Positions 12,501 to 22,281 of a DNA stretch of 64,000 bases are shown here, one piece after another. The position numbers and the translations under genes were made by a program. Source of the DNA: Exophiala sp. HKRS030 (Eukaryota; Ascomycota; Eurotiomycetes; Chaetothyriales; Herpotrichiellaceae). The notes beneath the pieces are model-generated. The model was not told where the DNA came from and searched no databases. It saw only the letters and a program-made list of their open reading frames with translations. The stretch's first letter is position 1, and each line of letters starts with the position of its first letter. The stretch covers positions 558,001 through 622,000 of the forward strand of contig JAHWDD010000010.1 of NCBI GenBank assembly GCA_023897205.1. Reading direction: 5' to 3'.

Positions 12501-13290
12501 GGGGGCGAGTGTCAAAGGAGGGCCGAATGCACAAGACAAAAAAAACATGAGCTCATCATTGTCACTGACGTGCAGTAGCGCAATGGCCCCTACAACAGGA
12601 GGATGGCGCCACATCCCGTTCCCTCACAACTTGGATGGTTGTGGGTTGGCTGCTCCCGCTCGCTATCGAGGGAGGTCAATGTGCGCTTCCACGATTTTGA
12701 CAGACTTATTCGAACTCGTAAAAATCCCCCAAGTCGTCCATCCTCCAGCTGTGGCCCTACATCCAGCATGCCACGTCTAACTTGTTGGAAGCACTTCCGG
12801 CCTTGTTGCGACTTCTTCCTTCCCTCAAAGCATCCACACACTAACCGGTACATGGGGGAAATATCGCAACATGCTCATTGTACTCTCGTAGCATTTGTGT
12901 GCATGAGCCTACAACACAAAAGTTCGATTTTCATTCCTTTCTTCATGAAAATTCCAATGTCTCTTAACCCATCTCCATTGGTGGCTAATTCCGCAGAACA
13001 AAGAAAACTGCGATAGAGCTGTCTTTGCTACACTTATGTACCCAATTGACCAAATTTAGAATCCCTTTGTACACATGATTGTTTGTTTTGTAAAGGTTTC
13101 AATAACTTGGGGACAAAGGTGAGTGGTGCTTCGAAAATGACAATGATCAGATATATGTTCACCCCTGGTGATGGGCTCTTTGGGTCGCCATGTATCCTGC
13201 CAAAGCAGCCTGCAATAGCAGAACCTCCTCCCTGGCTCCCTTCAATAAGCCACATAATTGACACGAACATCTACATACAAACTGTTTACC
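9565..13290. other. 3.7-kb gene-poor intergenic region
   Basis: Upstream of the Rax1-like gene and of the plus-strand membrane-protein gene. Open frames here (for example 9819-10229 and 10336-10806) have no recognisable motif, lack a continuous alignment-like pattern and overlap on opposite strands, so I call none of them. No tRNA, transposon terminal repeats or strong AT bias (RIP) was seen. It may be long regulatory DNA or hold an unrecognised non-coding transcript. Confidence 0.5.
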
Positions 13291-13965
13291 ATGTCCTGGT
13301 TATGGCGAAGACAGGATCCTTGTGCTCCTCCAAGTACCATCACCGTCACTCAAACTGTGCTGCAAGGCGCAGCTACTAGCACTGTTGCCTCGACCGATGC
13401 TCCCCCTTCAATCTCGAGTGCCGAATTTACCTTTGGTGCTATCAATGTCAACCAGAGTGATGCTTCGAATACGTCAGGCGCATCTGTAACAGATTCAGGA
13501 TCTCTCTTGGCCTCTGGTGCTGCACACACACCCTCAGTGACCAGCATCACCCTCTCAAGTACTGTTCCAACCACCAAAACAATCCATCTTGTTTCCGCAT
13601 CCACCTCCGCGACAGGAAGTGCCACATCGAGTGCCTGCCCTGAACCATCATCTTCGTCCTCAACCTCCAAACATTCCGGAGCCATCGCTGGTGGTGTCCT
13701 TGGTGGAATGGCAGGTCTCGCCATGCTTCTTGTGCTGTTATTGTGGTGCGGCAGGCGACGATCGAAATTCAAATTTACCTTCAACCGAAAACTTGGAAAG
13801 ACCGAAGACGAGCCAAAAAGTGAGGACGCGATCCGACATGAGCGTGACCTGGCCATGCAGCAACTCGAGCAGAACAAAAGCATCCCAAGCCCACGGTCGT
13901 TTGATTTCGGGCTCCCGAAAGTGTCCCAGAACTCGACGCCTATAATGCCGAAGCATTGGATATAA
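13291..13965 (+). CDS. Ser/Thr-rich single-pass membrane protein (Mid2/Wsc-like layout)
   Basis: Single exon, 224 aa, from ATG at 13291 (MSWLWRRQDPCAPPS). Residues about 18-125 are rich in Ser, Thr and Ala and look like an O-glycosylated stalk. One transmembrane segment, AIAGGVLGGMAGLAMLLVLLLW, at about 130-152 is followed by a basic stop-transfer patch (CGRRRSKFKF) and a charged cytosolic tail of about 65 aa. This is the layout of fungal cell-wall stress sensors and many 'Ser-rich, TM, short tail' proteins, but it has no WSC or other named domain. Unusually, no cleavable signal peptide is visible; either the protein inserts by its TM segment or an upstream signal-peptide exon was missed. The function is not known. 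Confidence 0.7.
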   Translation: MSWLWRRQDPCAPPSTITVTQTVLQGAATSTVASTDAPPSISSAEFTFGAINVNQSDASNTSGASVTDSGSLLASGAAHTPSVTSITLSSTVPTTKTIHLVSASTSATGSATSSACPEPSSSSSTSKHSGAIAGGVLGGMAGLAMLLVLLLWCGRRRSKFKFTFNRKLGKTEDEPKSEDAIRHERDLAMQQLEQNKSIPSPRSFDFGLPKVSQNSTPIMPKHWI

Positions 13966-14689
13966 CATCATCACAAACAGATCTACAACGAACCATGCCA
14001 AAAACATTTTATATGAAAGGCCACAAGTAAATAGGCAAACAGAGAATAGTATTACCTTAAATGTCTATGAATGAACAGACCTGTTGATCTCTCTGCATTA
14101 AATTGAATCCGCTTCAGGGAACTCGAACTGCTCCAAGCTCTCGGCACGCGCTCATGCAGACGGTGCCGCTTTTAAGACGACATGCTCTCGACTCACTCTC
14201 TTCTCGCTTTCTTCTCACCCTCTCACTTCACGCTCTGACTCACTTTATAGCGATAGTTTAATTTTCACTGTAGTCTCTCGACTATATTCTGTTTTGAGAC
14301 AAGTTCTTTCATTAGAGACAATTACAGAGACTATGTTTTCTTCTAGAATTTCACTCCTAGCGTGTGGAGCAAACCCAGGACCAGTGTAGACCCAGATGAC
14401 ATGTCCTAAGTGGCAGTCAGTGCCAGGTCATGGATAACTGGTCAGTACGTTGTCATTGTGTTGGTACCTAAAGCACTGCCGAGGGCGCTGATTCCAATTA
14501 CCGTTGCGCAATACTCAATAACCACGCCGAAGGCATATAGCCTATCTTCCTCACTGCTGGAGTACCCCACTTGACAGGAGAAATTATGGACGTCCATAAA
14601 GTGCAACAACAGACCTATTTATGCCCGCAGGAGTGAGAAGCATGAACGAGACAGTCATCTAATTAAGCACCGGCGTGTTGCGAAGGAAT
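13966..14689. other. Intergenic, no feature recognised
   Basis: Downstream of the membrane-protein gene and upstream of the monooxygenase remnant. A pyrimidine-rich stretch at about 14190-14240 is the only compositional feature. Confidence 0.4.
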
Positions 14690-15352
14690 ATGGCATCTAC
14701 ACACGAACCCCGACTCATCGTCATTGGGTGCGGAGTTGCCGGCATTGCTCTTTCAGCACGACTTCGCTTCGATCTCGGCCAAAGGAACTTCATCATCTAC
14801 GAGCGTGAAAAGTCTGCGGGCGGTACTTGGTTCTTGAACACTTATCCTGGCGTGGGCTGTGACGCTGATTCACATCTGTACTCTTTTTCATTCAACCCGA
14901 ATCCAAACTGGTCAAAGCGTTTTGCTGAGCAGCCCGAAATCCTGCAGTATCTGAACGACACTGTTGACAAATTTGGCATCCGGCCACATGTTCGCCTTGG
15001 CGTCGAAGTTATAGAGTCAACATGGTTGAGTACGCAATCTGTATGGCGGGTCGGTTTGCACGATCTGGAAACCGATCACTACTTCGTCCAAGGTCCACCA
15101 CATACAAAGCACTTGACCGGCCTTGTCTGCTGGATCGATCGTCACACCAAGCTCCGTCACTCCAGCCTTGATGTCCCTCTTGGTCAAAAGATCGGCCTTG
15201 ATGTCCCTCTTGGTCAAAACATCGGGATCCGCTTCGGTGCCGCGAGTCTGGAAGCAAACCGTCTCGTAGATACTCGACTATCTGTTAGGCCCAGAGACGT
15301 CTACAGATCGAGTGACTGGGACAACTCGAAGCCAATCATTGTCCGTAGATAA
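14690..15352 (+). pseudogene. Baeyer-Villiger-type FAD monooxygenase remnant
   Basis: The first about 150 codons from ATG 14690 are a good flavin-monooxygenase N-terminus: dinucleotide motif VIGCGVAGIALSARL, then YEREKSAGGTW and NTYPGVGCDADSHLYSFSF, as in fungal Baeyer-Villiger monooxygenases (normally about 500-650 aa). After about residue 148 (…DLETDHYFVQ) similarity stops abruptly. The frame continues through unrelated sequence that includes a 30-bp tandem duplication and ends at 15352, giving about 220 aa. The NADPH-binding motif and the family fingerprint (FxGxxxHxxxW) are absent. I read this as a gene truncated by insertion or rearrangement; a short expressed ORF cannot be excluded. Confidence 0.75.
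15166..15225 (+). repeat. 30-bp tandem duplication
   Basis: Two adjacent 30-bp copies (15166-15195 and 15196-15225) differing by one base, inside the foreign tail of the monooxygenase remnant. On the minus strand each copy reads LTKRDIKA-like residues in one frame. Confidence 0.9.
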
Positions 15353-16076
15353 GTCAGGCGCTCTTCACCTCATTGAATTAAACGCGGAAAGATGCAGAAG
15401 ACGCGCTCATCCGGGGTCTTGAAGCGCTTGGTGTGATCCTCGGTGACCTCAACGCTGAGAATTGTCGTTCAGATTTTCACAGCTTCCAATAGAGGGAACT
15501 GGGTCTGCAATATCGTTAATAACACGGCCGTAACCTGGGCCATACCCCGTTTCCGCCGAGTTAGCTCGCACTCCAAAGTATTTGCATTGTCGGATTGATT
15601 ACAACATGCTGAAGGGCCTACACCTTTGTTTGCCTATGTGATTTAAGACTGTCTCTACCGCAGCCGCCGCTTGGTCTGTCCAGGATCTCTTTCTATCTGA
15701 AAGCACAATTGACATTATTGCCTTTGAGAGCGGCAATATTGGCCGGCGGTGGACAAAGTGAATCTAATTGTATGAGACAATGGCTGCTTCATGACCCGCT
15801 CCGTTATGACGCCAGATGTCAATCACATCACCCTTGGCTTGACGCTATTGCATGTAAGAAGCGATTGAGATCTGACTGTGTCCTGCGTCAATTGTCGTCA
15901 AGTGCCTTTAATATCATTTCTGACAACTCAGCTTTCATAGGGCGGAGCTTGGCCCGGCAAGAGGTAGGATCTCGATACTCGGCGTCAATATATACAAGAT
16001 CGTAAAAGCAGCACTTGACCCTGACATGAAGACGTGGTTCGCTGAAAGAGAGCAGCCATCGCATGATAACATCATA
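15353..16076. other. Degenerate sequence between two gene remnants
   Basis: No intact ORF. Translation of about 15640-16000 gives scattered residues faintly like a type-B carboxylesterase, but with stops and no catalytic motif, so it is not called. It is probably decayed coding DNA given its two neighbours. Confidence 0.35.
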
Positions 16077-16540
16077 TTTTCAATGCTCGGAAGGCGAACT
16101 TTTCGTGACGCAGCTCGCGTAAACCGTGGCTCCATCTGGTGAAAGCATCGTCGCGGAAAGCGTAGCCATCTTCTTCCCGACTGCCTTGACTTCGCAAAGA
16201 ACTTGAACTGTAATGTCCTTAGGCATGGCCTTGTGGAACACAACGTACATCGAGCGACTGACGCCCAAATTGTCCCAAAATCCCGGGCGCCTGATGGTGT
16301 AAAGCGAAGTCGAGCTTATGTTGTCGAGCAGTGCAGAGCATGCGCCGCCGTGAAGGTTTCCATCCTTGTTGCAGATGGACGCATCGACTATGAAGCGAAA
16401 AGAAGTTTGTCCTCGATCCTTGAGCACCGCGACAAATTCGACTTTTCCTTAGCAGGTGGGTATCGAAGCCGTCGTATCGCGAATCGCGAGTCACCGCTTT
16501 CAAGGATGCTCGAACGCATTCTTCCAGAGACAAGCCAAAG
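16077..16540 (-). pseudogene. Hotdog-fold thioesterase (PaaI/ACOT13-like), frameshifted
   Basis: From about 16427 down to the stop, one frame reads a convincing thioesterase-superfamily domain: FRFIVDASICNKDGNLHGG, ALLDNISSTSLYT and RPGFWDNLGVSRSMYVVF, with the HGG motif of the active-site helix. The expected N-terminal part (SLEECVRASLKAV…RYDGFDTHLL) lies directly upstream in a different frame. The two frames meet at an AAAA run near 16455, and removing one base would join them. No ATG is found in the upstream frame before a double TAA (about 16619). No intron with GT..AG ends restores the frame, so I call it a pseudogene. A sequencing error in the A-run would explain the shift but not the missing start. 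Confidence 0.7.
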
Positions 16541-17796
16541 TCGGTGTCGTGGTAAGCATCCAGCGTTATATTTGGCCGATCTAATCGTACAATGTTGGAT
16601 CGCCTTTCTGAAGCTTATTACTAGGTGCCAATGGGCTGTTCTCGTCCCGCTGATATGAGGAGGTGATGGGACTGCAGGAGGCAATACACAGCTCAAGGAC
16701 TCGCGGCTATATGCAATTATCCTTGACCCACTCGCATCCACAAAACTCCAAGAGCATTCTCCGGTAAGGACTTGACTTCAATGCACGGCAAACCCTTTGA
16801 TTTGCTTTACTCCCGGATCTATGGAAGCCACGATAACCCTTAATGTCTTGCCAGAATTTCGCCTCTCCAATCGATAAGTCAAGAGTGATCACTCATCCTG
16901 GCCGCGCGAACCGGGGGTGAGAAAGGGCGGCGTCACTCTGTTTCCCTATCGAGGGCGAGGCTCGAGGAGTTGGACATCAGCCTCACAATCCATTCCTCTC
17001 CTCGTCTCAATTATCAAGTTGATGTTCTTCAAGTTTCTTTGTAAACCGCGGCACATGAGTTCCTTCGCTGCTGGAAGATTGTTTGGCTGAGTTTGCTTCT
17101 GATACAGACAGCATCCTGCACCATAAATATCGAATTTGTAAGTCTTGGTGATTTTCACTTGTGGACTGCACAGTGCAGAATGGACTTCTGCATTATCTGC
17201 CCAGTTTACATTGTACAAGTGGACAAGGTAGGCATAAATATATATGGGAAACTGACTTTAGACAATTTGCTACCTCCATAGCTGGCGTCATGGAATTCTG
17301 TCTTCTTCTCGTCCTTGAATCTCAACTTGGAAAATCTGACCACTGCCCCTTTTCATCGCGGCCAGCAGTCATCACATATAGCCAAATCAAGGAGCGCGAA
17401 AAGAAATTCTATACCCACTGCCTGAGCTGTCCTCAACGACCAGCATCGGTTCATTTCTTCAAGTCTTATGTGTATGCCTGATGATGATGGCGACTGTGAT
17501 CATGCACAACGAGGCACATATTCTTGTTGTGTATCTACCATCTGTTTCAGGAAGACGTTGCTGGGGAGGAAGGGGGTGTACCGGGATACCTGGGGCGGTG
17601 TGCAAAGTTGCAGCAGAAAACCAACAGTGAAGGCGACTTCGCGACTTCACGACTTCGCGAAAAGGCACAGTGAAGTGAACGATAGTGCTACTCCATCCTC
17701 TCTTCAGATGACTGTCGCCGTTTCCTACTGGACCCTAACGGTCGATCATGCTCAACCCACGTCTTGTTGTCTTTGTTACACTTCAGGATTGACAAA
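16541..17796. other. Intergenic region with short direct repeats
   Basis: No coding gene recognised. At about 17632-17660 a unit close to GCGACTTC repeats three times in tandem. The end of the stretch is the promoter of the PHD-finger gene. Confidence 0.45.
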
Positions 17797-18829
17797 ATGG
17801 CAAGGGCTTCCAAGTCTAAGTCTCAGTCTGAGAACTGGGTCCGACGCTCAACTCGCGCAACCAAGAAACCAGAGAGACTTGGACAAAAGCGACGGCACGA
17901 GCAAGTAGGAAGTCATTACCCGCGAGATGATGTTGTGCGTATCTGCCTCCAACATGGAGTCGAGTGGGAGATCATGAATCTTGAGAACCGTCCCCTTGTC
18001 TATCCAACGCCGCGAAGTCGAAATCGAAATTCAAACATCGCAGTTTGCGGCCCTTTCTTGGTAAGTGCCTCGTTATCAAATTGGGTTCTGGCTTGCATCG
18101 AATCTGGGTCCTAACTATCTGCAGCTACCTTCAATCGACGTACCTGATACTATGACTCCTCAGATCACGATCGATTCCTCTCCGAGACCTTTGAATTCCC
18201 AGGACCCCTTGTCACAAGGATCGGACACTCCTTACAATGAAGAAGACCCTCGAAACACCACCATTGATGCCGAATCAAGCAAGGAAACCTTTCTATTGAG
18301 CTCTGACAGCGAACTCTCGTCCCTTCCTGAGCTATCGCCTCGTCGAAATAGCAGCGATAATGAATCAAACAACGGATCAAAGCAGGGTGCAAGCGGCGCA
18401 AGGGCGGCAACGCCATCTAGAACGGCAACAGCAACAGCAACATTCCCAAAGGGGTTTCTCCAACGTTACAAAGTCATACTCAACCACCTGGCCGAGGAGA
18501 TAAAAGGTTTGCGCCAGAACAACAAACTGCCAGAAGAGATGGGCGACGACGTCGACGTCGAGGAATGGTGCATTTGCAGGATGGGGGACATTGATGACAA
18601 TGGCAGTGTCAAATGTGACAACCCGCATTGCTCAATTGGGTGGTATCACCAGGGTTGTTTGAACCATCGTGATCAAATACTACATCATAAATATGGTCAG
18701 AACCCCCCCCCCCCTTTGACCACATGTTGAGTGCCCTAGCTAACGATTGCAGAATTATGGCTATGCACCATATGTTTGAATAGCCGATTGGATGCAGAAG
18801 AGGAAGAGGCCGCCAACGGTCAAAGGTAG
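17797..18829 (+). CDS. PHD-finger protein
   Basis: Three exons, 17797-18060, 18125-18695 and 18753-18829, give 303 aa. The basic N-terminus (MARASKSKSQ…STRATKKPERLGQKRR) resembles a nuclear localisation region. The middle is Ser-rich and acidic. The PHD finger spans about 236-286: WCICRMGD, KCDNPHC, WYHQGC and then ELWLCTIC, supplying the Cys4-His-Cys3 zinc ligands. The last two cysteines come from exon 3, which confirms the splice. PHD fingers of this type read histone H3 tails (often K4 methylation) in chromatin complexes; the partner here is unknown. The finger is at the C-terminus as in ING proteins, but no ING N-terminal helix is evident. A possible further donor overlaps the stop (AAG|GTAGTA), so a longer isoform cannot be excluded. 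Confidence 0.82.
18703..18714 (+). repeat. C12 homopolymer in PHD-gene intron 2
   Basis: Twelve consecutive C a few bases after the 5' splice site (GTCAGA). Homopolymers this long are slippage-prone and are also a place where assembly errors occur. Confidence 0.9.
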
Positions 18830-19600
18830 TAATGAGATTGAGCAGGCGGCGTCCTGCTTTGACAGTGATCCTGACTGTTCATTTGTGCTCGGTGCCTCGT
18901 CTGCCCTTTGTGATCCCCACGAAACTCCTAACGATCGAGCAATATGATGACAGACCCATGGAACAACAACAACAACAACGTTGAGTTTCAAGCCAGTGCA
19001 AGTCAAGCACAACCAAGCTCGCATTGGGCAACAGCAAGTACCTGACCTCGAAGCACCCCTATCGCACACATGTAAGCTTCAGTCTCCAATGCCTGCCATC
19101 TCATTGAACATTCCGACTCCTCTTGAAACTCAATGGAGTACAACAACAAGTGCCCAAGAGTTGACCACTGCGAGCATACAGCGGGCTTCCAATATGTGTC
19201 ATACCCGTCGACGATCTTGCTATCCGTGATGACTGAAACCAGGCTGTCGTTGTCAGCAAAGCGTTGAACATCTAATGCTTCTACCGTAGTTGAGAATCTA
19301 GATCAGCGTTCATCTCACATCAAGTACAAACAATACAAGAATTTTCCGGAGTAAGTCCGTCACTTCAGGGATGGTGGCCTCTTGAATGCCAACTTTATTG
19401 CCGCAAGACTTGATCACTTGGACTGTGTCCTCGGTTTCGTACTGTCCGTTCAGGACATGGATGGGCGTGGAAATTATCCCTGGTGAAATTGCTGTTGTTG
19501 TTCTTTTCTTCTCGCACGCCTCGCAGCAACGACAACGATCGAAGATGATCTCCCTTGCAAATCGCTGCGGAGTCCGGGGAGTGGTAGCGGTCGCCACCAT

Positions 19601-19603
<3 letters not shown>

Positions 19604-19659
<56 letters not shown>
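19604..19659 (+). repeat. (CA)28 dinucleotide microsatellite
   Basis: Perfect run of 28 CA units. Confidence 0.97.
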
Positions 19660-19660
<1 letters not shown>

Positions 19661-19725
19661 CCCGCCCGAACGTAAAAAGGAGAATCATGGACTTAAATGA
19701 GCCATCAAGTTTCATGAAGGGGACC

Positions 19726-19748
19726 TGTGTGTGTGTGTGCGCGCGCGC
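19726..19748 (+). repeat. (TG)7 followed by (CG)4 alternating purine-pyrimidine tract
   Basis: Lies 66 bp after the CA tract and is complementary to it over seven dinucleotides. Alternating TG/CG is the classic sequence type able to adopt Z-DNA under negative supercoiling. Confidence 0.9.
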
Positions 19749-20751
19749 AGCTCTCTCACGCCCTCGCCCCTGGCTGGGCCATCGAGAGCCTTCTGAACGA
19801 TGCACTGACGCACGCCGCAGTCGGTGACCAACGCTCCTCTTGCACGATCGGCTGGTCCCTCCGGCTGGCCACGAGTCTGTGGACCGCCCGACGTTAGTCG
19901 CAATTCGAACGAAGAAACATCTCCTCAAAGATGACGACGTCGACGTCGACGCGTGAAATGGGTTGTGTAGTCGCTTTTGGTTTGGGGAGAACCCAGGTCG
20001 TTCAATCGTAGCATATATAAAATGGTTTCATTTGTCTCATTTTTTTTACCAATCGAATGATCAATCAAATGGTGTCCATCTGTCCATCTGTCCCCAAGGG
20101 TTGAGATGTTCCCTCCCTTGTGGGGTGCCGATGGCGGCCAAACGGCGCAAAAAAAAAACCAAGGGCGGTGCCATTTCTTGCGCCTGTGCTGTTGCGAAAT
20201 ACTCTGTACGAATGTGTTGTGACTCCCGAGTCTTTTGTTCTCGCAAGATAATTCCTGATGTGGTTAGACGCCAAAACACCAACATGGACGGCGCATGATG
20301 CCCCATTTCATACGATGCAAAATAAAAGTAACAAGAAAGGGAAAGATGTTATAGAGACAAAGAGAATGGCATTGAATCTGCGAAATCATGACGGACTGAC
20401 TCGTGGATTGCTAAAAAGAAGTAGTGATATCCCATCATCAAATTTTTCCTCTGTGCCGTTCCATGTCTCCCTTTTTTCTACCTCGACTTCTTTTTTTTCC
20501 AGCGTAAAGTATTCCCAACGAGGTCACTCTACCCTCCTTCCCTCTCCCTCGAACCGATTTCTCCATGCCGAGTTGTTACACACGTCGTAGAGACTTGTCT
20601 CTCCTGGAAAAAAAGGCAAAAAATGACATAAAACACATGGCTAGAAAAGGAATGTCGAGGTAGAAAGCCAGGTTACTACCAATCAAAAAAAGGATCTTGA
20701 TATCGCATTTGACCTGCAAAAAAAAGAGAGGTACTCCATTCATCCCGTGGG

Positions 20752-21469
20752 TCACTCCTCGGGCGGCTCTGAAAATAGACCAATTCTGACTCGGTGGAAC
20801 TGAGGGAGTTTGGGTATCACGACGGCCATGAGAGCCATGAAGTTGATGGTGAAATATGTAAAATCGTAGTGCGTGTAGTGCGTGCTCAAGAGGAAAAGGA
20901 CAATCGGTACCGTCAGGAGGAATTTCTTCGCAGGCGTGTACTGGTCCCCGTTGTCGATTTGTTCCCACATGTTCAAGTTGTCGTAGGCTCCGGCGTTGAA
21001 CTCGAACGGCACGCCTCGTACATAGTGGAACATCAGGTAAGAACCGGCCATATATGTGATGTTGGTGAGTGTCCATGATATTTCCTGCGTCACGCCCGGA
21101 ATAATGTCAAATAAGATCTTGAGGCCGATGATCAGGACGGGGTGTATCGTCCATGCACCTGCACACGCACCGAAAATGTCAGTAAAGTTGTCTTAATCTT
21201 CACCCATGGGAGTAGCCTCGACGGATTGAACTGGATTGTACTGTCCCACCTTTTGCGTTGACCCATTGTGAGTTGAGATTTGGTTCGGCTAGTTGGTCGC
21301 TGATCTGTTCCAATGATTCCGGCGGTTCCTGGTAGATGATACTGCTAGATCTCCTCCTTCGACCACTTTTCTCATTGTTCATGGCTGAATCGTACGACGA
21401 TGTTGGGGGTGCTAGCCTGGCATCGGCTTGGAAGGAGATTGTTCGATGGAGGGTGGTATGGGAGGTCAT
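20752..21469 (-). CDS. ORM1: ORM/ORMDL family protein (serine palmitoyltransferase regulator)
   Basis: ER membrane protein that inhibits serine palmitoyltransferase and so sets the rate of sphingolipid synthesis. Two exons, 21469-21250 and 21158-20752, give 208 aa. The N-terminal about 70 aa are Ser-rich with RRRRSSSIIYQE, comparable to the phospho-regulated N-terminus of yeast Orm1/2. From WVNAKGAWTIHPVLI the conserved ORMDL core follows: GVTQEISWTLTNITY, YLMFHYVRGVPFEFN, GAYDNLNMWEQIDNG, KKFLLTVPIVLFLLSTHYT, MALMAVVIPKLPQFHRVRI. Membrane segments correspond to the hydrophobic blocks. It is divergent from the zinc-knuckle gene with an 812-bp shared upstream region. Confidence 0.96.
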
Positions 21470-22281
21470 GGACGAGACGGAAAATTGAATCTGGTCGAAA
21501 AAAAGGGAAACACTGCCTCGAGCGTCAGTTACACCTCTATATCTGACTGTATAAGAGGCAGCCAGTAAGCCTCACCTAAAGGATGGACTGGTCGAGTCGA
21601 GCGGAACTGTTCGCTTGGGATAGGTGATATGAAAGATGAGGTCGGACGAAGTTGTTGGGAGGTAGGATAGATGACGAAACAGATTGGTGGCAGGTCTGAG
21701 GATCTGAACTTTCAAGAGGATACAGTATGCAGTATCCGAAAAAAAAGACCCAGGTTGAAGCAAGTAAGACACGGCGGCGTTGAGGATGGATAAGTCTCAG
21801 ATTAGACGGCAGAGGCGAGTAATGCAGGCAGAGATTCCCTTGATGGAGAGAACTGGGAACTGGAACTGGAACTGGAACTGGAACTAGATCGATGGGGAAG
21901 CGTCGGCGGCCGGTGCCTCACGCAAGCAGCCTCTGCATAACTACTGTACCTTAACAACCCAGCACGCGACAACTAATATGCTGCGCCCTGGCCTTTAAGC
22001 GCTAGGCGCCTCGATGCTCGTTAAACCTGCCACCCAAGATCAGGCTCTAGACCTCGAGAGACCTAGGTCGAATCGGGGCTCACTAGGCTTGACCTTACTA
22101 GCCAGGAACGCCCGCTAAGTAACTCACCGCCCGCCAACCACTAACCAAACTCTCCAAATGTTTGCGACTCTCCAATTCTCGAAATCTCAATCCATCTGCG
22201 CCCTCGAAACTCACAATCAAGACGTTGGCCTGAGGTCACGCTCATGGTAGAGTACTCTGGCTACTTCAGTCGTCTGTGTGC
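21470..22281. other. Divergent promoter region of ORM and the zinc-knuckle gene
   Basis: No gene. A (GGAACT)5 hexamer repeat lies at 21856-21885. A GC-rich, CCTAGG-rich segment lies at about 22000-22110. It resembles tRNA-like arms at first sight but does not fold as one. Confidence 0.55.
21856..21885 (+). repeat. (GGAACT)5 tandem hexamer
   Basis: Five perfect 6-bp units in the divergent promoter, about 390 bp from the ORM start codon. Confidence 0.95.

Larger units (their letters stand above)
18830..20751. other. Intergenic between PHD-finger gene and ORM (convergent)
   Basis: 3' flanks of two converging genes. It holds a (CA)28 tract and a (TG)7(CG)4 tract, listed separately, and a small GTCGAC-rich palindrome near 19928-19950. 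ORFs here are low-complexity translations of the repeats. Confidence 0.6.

Noticed and set aside
15640..16005. Faint type-B carboxylesterase-like residues
   Set aside because: No intact GxSxG or catalytic block, stops in all frames; similarity too weak to separate from chance.
22000..22110. tRNA-like arms (TCGAATC-type loop near 22070)
   Set aside because: No matching acceptor stem, D-arm or anticodon arm at the right spacing.
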